22,699 nt of DNA from a virus. Location of the stretch: IMG/VR virus record IMGVR_UViG_3300032083_002535, positions 1-22,699 of that record, one strand, 5' to 3'. The translations under genes and the position numbers were made by a program. Below the pieces are notes generated by a model, which made no database searches, was not told the DNA's origin, and saw only the letters and a program-made list of their open reading frames with translations. Below, piece by piece: positions 1 through 9,800 of this stretch; the first letter of the stretch is position 1; each line of letters opens with the position of its first letter.

Positions 1-197
1 ATACATTCAGTAAATCTGAAAAGATAGACACACCATCAAAAGCACCGGGTAGCTATACTAAAGCTGAGATACTAGCACTTATGGATGAGGCTCATTGGGA
101 TGATATGTTTGCAAAAAAACATAACGTACACAAGAACCCACCAGCAGTAGATACAGTTGACAATTCGTTCGATATAAGTACATTAAACGATAGTTAA
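1..197 (+). CDS. C-terminal end of an unidentified phage protein (partial)
   Basis: An open frame enters from the left edge and stops at TAA 195-197. About 64 residues are visible. They are hydrophilic, with a stretch containing YTKAEILALMDEAHWDDMF followed by a lysine/histidine-rich segment and a proline pair. No domain is recognisable from this fragment. It lies immediately upstream of small virion-block genes, so it is probably part of the late structural operon; a scaffold, capsid-maturation or head-tail protein would fit the position, but nothing in the visible residues proves this. The start codon is outside the window. Confidence 0.6.
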   Translation, partial: TFSKSEKIDTPSKAPGSYTKAEILALMDEAHWDDMFAKKHNVHKNPPAVDTVDNSFDISTLNDS

Positions 198-220
198 TAT
201 AACTTACGAAAGGTATAGAA

Positions 221-397
221 ATGGACGAAAAAACTCAAAATTATGTGAACGGTCTTATAAGTATGCTGACTAAGCAAAGAAACCAAGCACTTGATGTTAA
301 TGCAAAACTTCAAGCTGAATTGGATGTGCTTAGAGCGGAGACTGCTGCACAAGATAAAGAAACTGAGGAAAAGTCAGAAGATCCAGAGGCTGAGTAA
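221..397 (+). CDS. Small coiled-coil protein, 58 aa, function unknown
   Basis: ATG at 221 is preceded by a purine-rich AAAGG ribosome binding site about 9 bases upstream. The 58-residue product has a central helix with spaced leucines (LTKQRNQALDVNAKLQAEL) typical of a short coiled coil. The last 17 residues are almost all charged, rich in glutamate, lysine and aspartate. The stop TAA (395-397) shares its last base with the ATG of the next gene, so the two are likely translationally coupled. Size, helical content and position between structural genes suggest a small virion or assembly accessory protein. No family is recognised. Confidence 0.7.
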   Translation: MDEKTQNYVNGLISMLTKQRNQALDVNAKLQAELDVLRAETAAQDKETEEKSEDPEAE

Positions 398-633
398 TGG
401 CCACTGAACATTGGTCACCAGTATACGTTCTTTCGGCTATATCAACCGACCTTGTTCAAAAAATAGAAACTTCTACTTTTGGTGAAAACGCTTTTGGTGT
501 AGTATCATTTGCAGGAAGCGTTGACACTTCAGTCGAATTATGGACAGAGATCAGCGCATCAGGGACAGGGGAAACATGGTCAACGGTCAACGCAGGTGGC
601 ACGGGTGAATCATGGACATCTATTAGTCCGTAA
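397..633 (+). CDS. Small repeat-containing probable structural protein, 78 aa
   Basis: The ATG overlaps the stop of the preceding gene by one base. The N-terminal half is mixed hydrophobic/polar. The last 30 residues form about two and a half copies of a 12-residue unit, with W-(T/S)-x-(I/V)-(S/N) followed by a Gly-Thr-Gly-Glu turn: ELWTEISASGTGE, TWSTVNAGGTGE, SWTSISP. Such short Trp/Gly turn repeats suggest a beta-rich, possibly trimeric virion component, as in parts of fibres or decoration proteins; this is inference from composition. It lies 9 bases before a 140-aa beta-rich protein. No named family is recognised. Confidence 0.7.
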   Translation: MATEHWSPVYVLSAISTDLVQKIETSTFGENAFGVVSFAGSVDTSVELWTEISASGTGETWSTVNAGGTGESWTSISP

Positions 634-642
634 GGAGATATT

Positions 643-1065
643 ATGGCAATAACACAAGCACTATGTAATTCATTCAAACAAGAACTTCTACAAGGTCTGC
701 ATGATCTTGATGGTCATACATTGAAGATGGCATTATTTACATCAAGTGCTACACTTGATGCAACGACTACAGCATACTCTACAACAAACGAGTCAAGCGG
801 CACAGGGTACACGGCCGGCGGTGCAACACTTGCAAACGTTGCTGTATCATTATCAGGCACTACAGCTTTTGTTGATTTTGATAATGTATCTTTTACAAGT
901 GCAACAATCAGTGATGCTGCAGGTGCTTTGATATACAACTCATCTGCTAGTGATAGAGCTATAGCAGTCATAGATTTTGGTGCTACAAAGTCAGTATCTA
1001 GTGGCACATTAACAATAACATTACCAACAGCGTCAGCGACAACAGCATTAATAAGGGTAAGCTAA
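643..1065 (+). CDS. Beta-rich phage structural protein, 140 aa
   Basis: The start has a strong ribosome binding site (AAGGAG, 7 bases before ATG 643). The N-terminus (MAITQALCNSFKQELLQG) is a predicted helix. It is followed by a long Thr/Ser/Ala/Gly-rich region with alternating hydrophobics, consistent with an all-beta domain (residues about 25-140). Motifs such as HTLKMALFTSSATL, GTGYTAGGATL and GALIYNSS resemble conserved uncharacterised proteins I know from several tailed-phage genomes, found next to head-tail genes. A head decoration or tail-associated role is plausible. The gene directly precedes and overlaps the gp10-like hub gene by one base. I cannot assign an exact function. Confidence 0.75.
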   Translation: MAITQALCNSFKQELLQGLHDLDGHTLKMALFTSSATLDATTTAYSTTNESSGTGYTAGGATLANVAVSLSGTTAFVDFDNVSFTSATISDAAGALIYNSSASDRAIAVIDFGATKSVSSGTLTITLPTASATTALIRVS

Positions 1066-2567
1066 TGCCTTTATCAAAATTAGAAATAGCTCCGGGCATA
1101 TTTACAGATGAGAGTTCTTACTCTCAAGAAGGCAGATATATTGATGCAGATAAAATTCGATTTTTACAAAATAGACCAGAAAAAATAGGTGGCTGGGCAA
1201 AACTAGACACAGATAATATTGCAAGTGGAGTGGTTCGAGCACTACTTCCATTTCGCGCTAACAACTCAAAACGTTACATTGGTATTGGCACTCACAGTCA
1301 TCTTTATTTATATGATGATGGCGCGGGCAGTTATGTAGATATTACACCGGCTTCAAACTATACAGCTGGTGCACAGCACACAACGATTAGTTCAGGTACG
1401 TATACTTATAATACTATGTGGACATTAGATATGTTTGGTGAAGATTTAATTGGGGTCAATGGCATTGGCGGACGACTTGTAAGATTGGATACAAGTGCTT
1501 TTCAATCAAATGCAGCGACTAATGCTGTTACAGAAGTGACATCTGGTGTACCAGCATCTGCAAACGGCGTGATTGTAAACTCAGCATCAAGACAGATTGT
1601 GTTGTACGGAGCTCATGACGGCACAGCAGCAAACCCGATGAACGTAGCGTTTTCTGATCTTCAAGACATTACAGACTTTGTCCCTGCCACTTCTAACTTT
1701 GCAGGCGCACAAGTTCTAACCGGAGGTAACTTACTTCTTGGCGGCATACGTACAAGAGGTACTATTCTTTTGTTTTCTGATACGTCAGTATTTACCATGA
1801 CTTTTGTCGGTCAACCTGATGTATTTGCATTTCAACAAGTTGCAGAAAATGCAGGTATTGTTGGGCCACAGGCAGCAGCCGAGTTTAATGGTACAGTGTT
1901 TTGGATGGGCAATGATGGCTTCTATCAATACGCAGGTGGTGTACAACAAATACCTTGTTCAGTAGAACGTCATGTATTTGACAATTTAACCAAACAACAA
2001 AAGATAAAATGTTTTGCTGGCATCAATCCTAAGTTTAATGAAGTATGGTGGTTTTATCCAGCGGGAACAAATGACGATGCTGAAGATATTAATAAATATG
2101 TCATCTACAATTACAAAGAACGAGTATGGTCTATCGGGTCATTAGTCAGAGGAGCGTGGGCACCTGAAGGTATTTATGATAACCCTATCGCAAGTTCAGT
2201 TGCTGCAACGTCTTCATACATTTACAAGCACGAATTTGGTACAGACGATGAATCATCTGCTATGTCTTGTACATTAACGTCTGGAGAAATGGACATTCAA
2301 GACGGTGATGACATTATGTTCGTAGACAAAGTTATACCAGATTTTGATGATCAAGTTGGTTCAGTCAGCATGAATTTAAAGTTTAGAATTTATCCAAATG
2401 CGTCTCAAATAACAGAGGCAACTGAAACATTGGCAACGACAACTGAGTTTACAAGTATCAGAGCACGTGGACGACAGATGTCTGTTATTTTATCAAGTAA
2501 CGCAATCAGTTCACATTGGAGACTTGGCGACATTCGTTTGAACATTCAACCTGATGGTAAACGATAA
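1065..2567 (+). CDS. P22 gp10-like packaged DNA stabilisation / tail hub protein
   Basis: This 500-aa protein resembles the phage stabilisation protein family of Salmonella phage P22 gp10 (472 aa). In P22 that protein joins the portal/gp4 ring to the tail needle and keeps packaged DNA from leaking. Recognisable features are the N-terminal LEIAPGIFTDESSYSQEGRY segment, KIRFLQNRPEKIGGW, and a beta-propeller-like body with repeated short strands (for example YIGIGTHSHLYLYDDG and LLLGGIRTRGTILLFSDTS). The segment VFWMGNDGFYQYAGG is typical of the family. Length agrees with a full-length protein. The gene overlaps its neighbours by one base on both sides, implying coupled translation within the late operon. 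The product acts in the virion tail. Family assignment is by motif memory, not by a search. Confidence 0.82.
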   Translation: MPLSKLEIAPGIFTDESSYSQEGRYIDADKIRFLQNRPEKIGGWAKLDTDNIASGVVRALLPFRANNSKRYIGIGTHSHLYLYDDGAGSYVDITPASNYTAGAQHTTISSGTYTYNTMWTLDMFGEDLIGVNGIGGRLVRLDTSAFQSNAATNAVTEVTSGVPASANGVIVNSASRQIVLYGAHDGTAANPMNVAFSDLQDITDFVPATSNFAGAQVLTGGNLLLGGIRTRGTILLFSDTSVFTMTFVGQPDVFAFQQVAENAGIVGPQAAAEFNGTVFWMGNDGFYQYAGGVQQIPCSVERHVFDNLTKQQKIKCFAGINPKFNEVWWFYPAGTNDDAEDINKYVIYNYKERVWSIGSLVRGAWAPEGIYDNPIASSVAATSSYIYKHEFGTDDESSAMSCTLTSGEMDIQDGDDIMFVDKVIPDFDDQVGSVSMNLKFRIYPNASQITEATETLATTTEFTSIRARGRQMSVILSSNAISSHWRLGDIRLNIQPDGKR

Positions 2568-3250
2568 TGTCAGGATCACGATTTAGATCATTACCACGAT
2601 TTACAGCGCTCAACGGTCAACCGACAACGGATGTCTTAGGTGAGCATATAAATTTATTGACAAGTGTTATTGAACAAAACATTCTTGAAATAGACCGTGC
2701 TGTAGCAACAGAAGATTTAGACCTTGACACCGGTTTTGAAGCACCAGCAATTGGTTCAGCAACAGTAGCTAACGCTCAAGTAAGCTCAGTGGCCGATATA
2801 GATATAACAAAACTAGACCTTGCTGGAGCTACAACTCAAGGTGATGCTATTAACAATAATGATGTATTCTTTATGTTAGACTTAAATTTAGGTACAGAAA
2901 CATATGCTAACAGTGATAATAAGAAGGTTACAGCGTCAAGAATTAAGACATATGTGTCTGATTTAACGTTGACCACAGCAGCGCAGACTGCTATAACTAG
3001 TGTAGGAACCTTGTCAGGTCTAACTGTCAACGCTTCCGGTACTGCCGCTAAGTTACAATACTCAGGGTCAAGTGGCAATCCCTGCCTTACATTGGATCAA
3101 GATGATACCGATGCACCGTTTATTGATTTTGATGGTACAGCAGGATCAGGTAGTAGCGTAGAGACTGGCTCTGTTGGTTCAATTTCAAGATATATAAAAG
3201 TTAAACAAGGTGGTACAACATACTACATGCCACTCTATGCAGCGAGTTAA
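2567..3250 (+). CDS. Putative tail needle / fibre-like structural protein, 227 aa
   Basis: The gene follows the gp10-like hub, the position that the tail needle gene 26 holds in P22. The N-terminus (MSGSRFRSLPRFTALNG) is basic. It is followed by a short helical stretch (residues about 25-50) and a Thr/Ser/Ala-rich middle compatible with a trimeric fibre stalk (LTTAAQTAITSVGTLSGL). The last 60 residues, with LDQDDTDAPFIDFDG, a Ser/Gly spacer and YIKVKQGGTTYYMPLYAAS, resemble a C-terminal module I know from fibre-like proteins of marine phages. A role at the tail tip or in host contact is therefore likely but not proven. The start overlaps the preceding stop by one base. Confidence 0.6.
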   Translation: MSGSRFRSLPRFTALNGQPTTDVLGEHINLLTSVIEQNILEIDRAVATEDLDLDTGFEAPAIGSATVANAQVSSVADIDITKLDLAGATTQGDAINNNDVFFMLDLNLGTETYANSDNKKVTASRIKTYVSDLTLTTAAQTAITSVGTLSGLTVNASGTAAKLQYSGSSGNPCLTLDQDDTDAPFIDFDGTAGSGSSVETGSVGSISRYIKVKQGGTTYYMPLYAAS

Positions 3251-3253
3251 TTT

Positions 3254-4480
3254 ATGGGTATTGGAAAATCATTAAAGAAAATAGCTAAAAAAGTTATACC
3301 AAAAGAAGTAGGTAGTCTAGCCCCTATAGTTGGTATGTTCAATGCACCTCTTGGCGCCATGATGGGTGTTGCGGGTGGAATTCGAGAAGGAAATTTAATG
3401 CAGGCAGCTATGTCGGGGCTTGGGGCCTACGGCCTAGGGTCATTTGCTCAAGGAACTAAACTCTTACCTCAACTTGGAGGAGGCATCAGTGATGCACTAG
3501 TCGGCGGATTAAAAAATATTCCGGGTGTTGGTCAAATTAGTGGCAGTAAAATTGGACAAGGAATCGGAAGCATATTTAAAAACATTCAAGGTCAAGGCGG
3601 TAAATTTGGTAATCTATTGAAAACAGGGTTTACTGGAGAACAGCCCCCAGTTGTGTACGACGAGTATGGAAAACAAATTAAAACATATTCTGATGCAGGC
3701 GGTGGCGGTTTAGGTTCATTGTTAAATTCAATACTTGGCACCGGAGGCGGCGGACAAGGAATGAATAACAATTTACTAGCTCAGTTATTAGGTTTTGGAG
3801 GAGGTTATCTACAACGTAAATCAGATATAAAAGACAAAGAAGCTGATTTAGAAAGTAGTGGATTTAACAAATCTTTAGATCAATTACGTCAAGAAAATCC
3901 ATTAGCTAGTGTAAATTATGACCCAGCGGCTGTCTATCAAGATGGTGGCAGAGTTCATGGATTTTTAGGTGGATTATTTGGAGGTGACGACGAAGCTGAA
4001 GCAGCTGTTCCAGATGGCTACGATCAATTGAACAGGGAATTCTTATCTATAATGAACTCATCTGCGGGCGGAATGTATGACGTACGAAATCCACAGCATC
4101 GAATGGAACTTGCAGATATGTTGGGAGCATCTGATGCGCAAACAAGAAAAATGTTATTGCAAATAATGCAACAATATTTAAGGACGAATCAAGCAGACGG
4201 TGGTATAATTGAAGCACGAACAAACTATAATATGGGCGGACTCGGCAGTATACCACAGACATCAATGGTACCACAGGGACAACAATTAGATGGTAGAGGT
4301 GGAGGTTTTATTCCAATGGGAGCAAAAGAACGTAAAGACGATGTGCCAGCAATGTTGGCGAAAAATGAATTTGTAATGACCGCTGATGCTGTACGAGCAG
4401 CAGGTGGTGGTAGTATTAACGAAGGTGCAAAACGTATGTATAATATGATGCACAATTTAGAAAATCAAGGAAGAGGATAA
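3254..4480 (+). CDS. Glycine-rich ejection-type virion protein, 408 aa
   Basis: The N-terminus (MGIGKSLKKIAKKVIPKEVG) is a strongly basic amphipathic segment. It is followed by a hydrophobic Gly/Ala/Met-rich stretch (residues about 25-70) that could insert into a membrane, as expected for proteins ejected with phage DNA. The middle is glycine-rich. Near residue 230 is DGGRVHGFLGG and near 314 DGGIIEARTNYNMGG, variants of a GGR/GG motif also seen in the 531-aa protein downstream. The C-terminus (residues about 345-408) contains FIPMGAKERKDDVPAMLAKN, then EFVMTADAVRAAGGGS and a helical end, a module I recall from podoviruses of marine bacteria. By position it corresponds to the ejection-protein cassette of P22 (genes 14, 7, 20, 16). 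It starts 3 bases after the preceding stop. Confidence 0.65.
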   Translation: MGIGKSLKKIAKKVIPKEVGSLAPIVGMFNAPLGAMMGVAGGIREGNLMQAAMSGLGAYGLGSFAQGTKLLPQLGGGISDALVGGLKNIPGVGQISGSKIGQGIGSIFKNIQGQGGKFGNLLKTGFTGEQPPVVYDEYGKQIKTYSDAGGGGLGSLLNSILGTGGGGQGMNNNLLAQLLGFGGGYLQRKSDIKDKEADLESSGFNKSLDQLRQENPLASVNYDPAAVYQDGGRVHGFLGGLFGGDDEAEAAVPDGYDQLNREFLSIMNSSAGGMYDVRNPQHRMELADMLGASDAQTRKMLLQIMQQYLRTNQADGGIIEARTNYNMGGLGSIPQTSMVPQGQQLDGRGGGFIPMGAKERKDDVPAMLAKNEFVMTADAVRAAGGGSINEGAKRMYNMMHNLENQGRG

Positions 4481-4484
4481 GATT

Positions 4485-5234
4485 ATGGCAATGGCATCAA
4501 TCATGGGTGGAGACTATACTAAGTTACCTAAATTTGTACAAGACGCTTATCAACAGTCTATTGGTCAAGCGTCTAATATTGCTAATCGGCCCGTGAATGT
4601 CGGAGCAATGTCTCCGGGTTTTGATCCATATCAGTCAGGGGCAGCAGGAATATTAACTCAAGGCCTTGGTTCTTACATGCCTTACATTGAAAAAGCAGCT
4701 CAATATGCGGGACCTCAAGGGGCTTCTGCATTTATGAATCCATACACTCAGAATGTAGTGCAAAACACAATGACTGATTTAAATAAACAATTTGGTCTAC
4801 AACAAGCGCAAGCTGATCAACGAGCTATTCAATCTGGATCATTTGCAGGATCTGGGACTCGTGGCGCTGTGTTTGACGCTGCTCTAAAAGGGGAACAAGC
4901 GAATACAATGAGAAACACCATAGGTGATTTATATAATAAAGGGTTTCAACAATCGCAACAAGCGGCGCAAAACGCATCAGGTTTAATGGCGGGACTTGGT
5001 TCACAGTTGCAAACACAAAGATTAGGAGACGTCAACGCGTTATTCAATTTAGGACAAACAAGAAGAGGATACGATGCTGAAAGAGCACGACTTGGTTATC
5101 AACTACCTATGAACCAAGCATCGTTCTTACAACAAGCGACTACTGGTATGCCAATGTTCCAACAAGCAAACATGCCTAGTCCGTTCTTAGGTGGTCTTGC
5201 TGGAGCTGGAATCGCTGGAGCAATGATGAGATAA
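4485..5234 (+). CDS. Ejection-type virion protein, 249 aa (gp7-position)
   Basis: ATG 4485 follows an AGAGGATAAG ribosome binding site. The product is rich in Gln, Ala and Gly. Its centre, with NPYTQNVVQNTMTDL, then QQAQADQRAIQSGSFAGSGT, has long helices likely to self-associate. A short hydrophobic C-terminus (FLGGLAGAGIAGAMMR) could touch a membrane. The size is close to P22 gp7 (about 229 aa), and it sits second in a run of four proteins in the P22 ejection-gene position. A role in forming the DNA-ejection conduit is inferred from position and composition, not from a recognised domain. Its stop overlaps the ATG of the next gene. Confidence 0.65.
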   Translation: MAMASIMGGDYTKLPKFVQDAYQQSIGQASNIANRPVNVGAMSPGFDPYQSGAAGILTQGLGSYMPYIEKAAQYAGPQGASAFMNPYTQNVVQNTMTDLNKQFGLQQAQADQRAIQSGSFAGSGTRGAVFDAALKGEQANTMRNTIGDLYNKGFQQSQQAAQNASGLMAGLGSQLQTQRLGDVNALFNLGQTRRGYDAERARLGYQLPMNQASFLQQATTGMPMFQQANMPSPFLGGLAGAGIAGAMMR

Positions 5235-6829
5235 TGTCTATCTTTCACAGAAAATTATTTACACACACACCGTATCATCATTATGGTACAGGAATAGCTT
5301 CTGGGTTAGTCGAAAGACAAGGGTTCGCGGTCGGCGGACGGGTAAAGTTAAACAAGGGTGGGGACCCTAGTTTAGAGGACATAAGGAAACAGTCAACGGC
5401 TAGAGATTCCATAAAAGAATTTCAAGGAGAAGCTAGACAAACATTGAAAATGGCAATAAGCGATTCTATTTACTCTGATTTTATTCAAAATTTTTCTACT
5501 CTTAGTGACTTTGATAAACCCGGTTTAGCTGACTACTATTCTTCAAAAATCACAGAAGTATTCAATCAATTGCCTGAGGAAATTTTACAGTCATTAACAG
5601 AACAAGACAAAAAAGATATTCTAACAAGGTATGACGAAGTTATAGATGAAATAAGCGCAACAGACGCAAGAGGTAATAATAAGTTTATTGCAAGTGGTAA
5701 AATCCCTATGATAACCAACAGCATTAAACGTAGAGAAAATGATTTAACACAATTTAGTGAAAAGTATAAAGGCAAATTAAGCGGTTTAGTTGACGTTGTT
5801 CAAAATACAGAGAAAGATGGTTCTAGTTCAGATGCAACAGATACAACAGGAACAGAGGCTTCCGATACAAAAACTGTTACAGACGCTGGCGTAAGCGCAC
5901 CAACAACAGATGTAACAGGAATTAAAGGAGCAATTACCTCGGATGAAGGCCGTCAATCTTTTGTTAAATATCTTAAAGACCTACAAGAAGAAACAGAACT
6001 TATGGAAAAAGCAAGACGTGCTGCAATACAAGATTCTTTTATTGCCGCGGGTTCTGTAGACTATGATGGCGATATGATGAAATCTTTATCTCTAGCTTTT
6101 CAAGATCCAATGAAAGAACTTCGTGATCGAGAATACAAACAGGGAGAAGACATTTATACAACAGTCCGTGATCAAGCAACAGGAGACCTTGAACGTCCAG
6201 ATATGCAAAAAATAATAGAGTTGGCACAAGGCAGCCCAGATTTTCTTTCTGCAGCGAAAGATATTTATGGTAGTCAAGATATCAATATTGGCGACGCGCC
6301 GTTAGACGCATCAGACTATCAAACATACTATGAAATAGCAGATAAATTCAGTGATAGTGAGATAGCAGAATTATTTGGAATTAGTAAAGAAAAGGCAAAA
6401 GCCAACAGAGGCATTTTAGTTGATCAGTTAGCAAAAAACAAAAACCAAGTTCCGACAAAAATTGACTTGGGAGGAACAGATTTAGCACAAGCTACTTTAA
6501 CGGAACCAACAATAAGCCGTCCAACAATTGCTGACGGAGGACGAATTGGTTTTCAAGAAGGTGGACAAACAGAAGAACAACCAGTTGAAAACGTACGAGG
6601 AATGCAAGAAGATGTTCAAACAACGTATGCTGCTTTAAGACAATCTTTGCCTGATTACATATCAGATAACGTGGTTACACTTTTATCAGAAGACGCAAAA
6701 GCTTTGGCTGAGTTTGTTGAAATACAAACATATAGTCAAATAAAAGATTTTGAAGACAAATACAGAGTAGAATTAAATTTTCCGCAAGAAGAGGAGACAA
6801 CAAATTTTCCAGAATCTGAAATGATTTAG
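5234..6829 (+). CDS. Ejection-type virion protein, 531 aa (gp20-position)
   Basis: The start overlaps the preceding stop (ATAATG). The N-terminus has many His, Tyr and Thr residues and then FAVGGRVKLNKGG (residues 31-43). The body is highly charged and predicted helical (residues about 45-190), then a Thr/Asp/Ser-rich low-complexity linker (about 190-235), a second helical part (240-420), and IADGGRIGFQEGG near residues 432-443. The C-terminal 90 residues are helical and acidic. P22 gp20 is 471 aa, so the size and order fit an internal virion protein released with DNA. No enzymatic motif is visible. The GGR...GG motif shared with the 408-aa protein suggests a common anchoring or processing signal. 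Confidence 0.65.
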   Translation: MSIFHRKLFTHTPYHHYGTGIASGLVERQGFAVGGRVKLNKGGDPSLEDIRKQSTARDSIKEFQGEARQTLKMAISDSIYSDFIQNFSTLSDFDKPGLADYYSSKITEVFNQLPEEILQSLTEQDKKDILTRYDEVIDEISATDARGNNKFIASGKIPMITNSIKRRENDLTQFSEKYKGKLSGLVDVVQNTEKDGSSSDATDTTGTEASDTKTVTDAGVSAPTTDVTGIKGAITSDEGRQSFVKYLKDLQEETELMEKARRAAIQDSFIAAGSVDYDGDMMKSLSLAFQDPMKELRDREYKQGEDIYTTVRDQATGDLERPDMQKIIELAQGSPDFLSAAKDIYGSQDINIGDAPLDASDYQTYYEIADKFSDSEIAELFGISKEKAKANRGILVDQLAKNKNQVPTKIDLGGTDLAQATLTEPTISRPTIADGGRIGFQEGGQTEEQPVENVRGMQEDVQTTYAALRQSLPDYISDNVVTLLSEDAKALAEFVEIQTYSQIKDFEDKYRVELNFPQEEETTNFPESEMI

Positions 6830-6837
6830 GAGGTTTC

Positions 6838-9800
6838 ATGGGAGACAAAAGAAATTATATTCTTGGCACGCAGTATGGAACTAAAGGCGAAGAATTTAAT
6901 AAATTAGAACAAATTTTGTTAGGCCTTGGTTCTGGAGGCCTTAAAATTTTTGAAGCCATAGCAGAACTCGGAGCTGGTGTATCTGATTATTTTTTAGACA
7001 CAGAGCTTTTAACATCAATAGAAGAAAATTTTCCAAAAATAAATGTAGACGATGGAGTGGGTAAGTTTGTTGAGTTAATGACTCAATACGCTGTTCCTTA
7101 TAGGGTAGCAACAAAGGCCGCCGGTAAATTAATGGGCCTTAAAAAATTGGACGCATTAAGAAAAGGAACAGGCGTTTCAGGTGTAGCTAAAAAAATGGGG
7201 TACTACGGAGGACTTGGTTTAGCAGTAGAGCCTATTGTAACAACCAGTAGAGACAAAACATTAGGACAAGCATTTGGTATAACAGCGGATCCAAAAATTT
7301 CTGAATTAACAGGTAGAGCTAGAGCAGCGGCTACTTTTAAACAAAAAGCATTAATGGGAATAGAAGGCTCTGGAGTAGGTGCCGTTCTCCCAGTGGCAGG
7401 AGTTGCAGCTAAAGGTGCGTTGGTAGGAGCTACAAAAGTTGCTAAACCTGCAGCGCAAGCTTTGGACTTTGCTGTTGTTAATCCTTTGTCTACTGTTCTT
7501 TCAAAAGGTCCAGTGGGAGACTACATTACACAACCCGTATTTAATACATTAACTAAAAGCGTTGCTAAAGCAAAAGAAATTACAAAAAACACTTTGGGGG
7601 CAAAAACATTAGACGAAATTAGATTAACTAGAAACCCTGAAAATTTTATTGGAAGACTTCAAAAAACAATAGCTAATAATTTAACAACATCAGGAATGGT
7701 TCCAAAAAACGCTTTTGATGTTAAACAAGTTCAGTCAAATATTTTTAGAGCTAAAACAAAAGATCTTCACAATTTATCTCAAAGTATAGATGAAGCAATA
7801 ACAAATTTAGCTAGAGAACATAAAGATGCTAAAAAAGGATTTATTGTAGATTCTCTTCCTAAAAAAGAAAAATGGTACGCTGATGTTGGCAGAGTTGTTG
7901 ATGGTGACAAACCTTTAAGTCAATTACCAAAAGATTTAAGGCGTCCTGTTAAAGAACTTAAAGATAAGTATAGTGAATTAAAAAAAGAAATCACTGATTT
8001 AATGACTAGCAAAGAAGTCTTAAATACGAAAGGATTGACTTTGTTTAAAAAAACAAAAATAAAAGACAGAGTAAAAGCTTTAACAACTAAATCATTGCAA
8101 GATGTTTTATCGAGAGGTTTACACGGGAGTTACGCAGCGTTTACTATGAAAGATACGTTTAAAATAAGAGAACCGGAACGAGTTAAAGCAGCTGTCAAAG
8201 AGGTAAAAGAATTTTTAAAAAGTCACAGTAAAGTTAAAGGAAATGACGCGTATTTTGAAACTCAAGCAAAAAAACAAATAGATTCTTTTATAAATCAAGC
8301 AGAAAAATCAAAAAATGCAGCTTATTTTTTTGATGAGGCTCTTCCTAATTTTCTTATTAGAAGTAAAAAAAGACCTAGAGGTAAAATTACTTTTATGGAT
8401 TTAACTGATGCTAAATACAGGCAGTTTAAAACAAGAGGTTTAACAGACTCATTGAGTAGTCTTCTTGGAAAAGGAGGGGTCAAAGAGTCTATATTTGATA
8501 CCAATATTTTTCTAGCTGAAATGGTAGCTAAAAAAAGAATGATAAATGAAATTTTTTTATTTAATAAAAATACAACAAAAGCCGGAACAAAATTTATTTT
8601 TCAACCTGACTATTCTGAAATTGCTAGAGAACAATCAAAGTTATTAGGTAAACCTATTCGAGCTAACTCTGCAAAATCAGATCTAACTAAAGCTACGAAT
8701 GACGTGTATGCTAATGACGTTATACAACAAAACTTAGAAAATCAATTTAAAAAACAATACCCAAACATAGAACCTCCTAACTTTAAAAACATGGGAGAAG
8801 AATTTAAAAGAGCGGGAGTTAGCGATGATCCTTTTGGATATTACAAATATATGCCAGACCATTATGTGCCAGAAAATATTCACGAAGCGTTGTTAGGAGA
8901 AGTTGCTGGCTGGTCTGTGCTGTTAGATCATGTTCCGTTTTACAAAGGATTTTTAGGTCTTAAAGGTTTAACACAAGCAGGAAAAACTGTTTTTAGTCCT
9001 ACAACACAAGTTCGTAACTTTACATCTGCATCGTTTTTTGCTTTACACAACGGTCACATTGGTAGACCATTTGGTGGCGCAGAACACACATTTGCTGATA
9101 TTGTTAAGGCGCACATAGACGAGGTATTTCCAAGCGGAAAAATTTCAAAAGAAAACGTTAAAAAAGTTTTGGGTGAAAAAAGAACTAGGGCCATAGAATT
9201 AGGTGTTACTCAAAGTAACATTGCAATGAGAGAAATAGACGATTTGTTAGAAGACGTGGTTTCAGGACAATCGAGATATGCCACAACAACAGCGTTGTTT
9301 AAAAAAATTACTCAATCAGCTTCTTTTAAAAAATCTCAAGAATTGTATACAAAAGGAGATGATATCTGGAAAGATTACGGATGGAGATTTACACAGTCTC
9401 AATTAAAAGAAGCGTTACCAGAAGGCAAAAATTTTGTAAAAGACGTAGATGAACTTTATTTTGAAGTGTTTGGAAAACAATTTAATCATTTAAACGCTGA
9501 TGGTAGCATTAAAACATACATGGAAACTTTAGAAGAAATTTCAGCTCAGTATGTCAAGAATACATACCCAAACTATAACTATGTGCCTAAGTTTGTTAGA
9601 GACATAAGAAGACTTCCCCTTGGAAACTTTATTTCGTTTCCAGCAGAAATTTTAAGAACATCTGCCAACCTTATGAAGTTTGCTGCAAAAGAAATGGCTA
9701 GCAGCAATCCGGTTGTAAGAAAGATGGGAGCTAAACGAATGATAGGTCAGACCATAGGTCTTTCTTCAGGTGCTGTACTTTCAACAGCATCACTATCCGC

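Noticed and set aside
811-821. ACGGCCGGCGG repeated at 811-821 and 10894-10904 as a DNA motif
   Set aside because: Both copies are in the same codon phase and encode Thr-Ala-Gly-Gly, so shared glycine-rich protein sequence explains it adequately.
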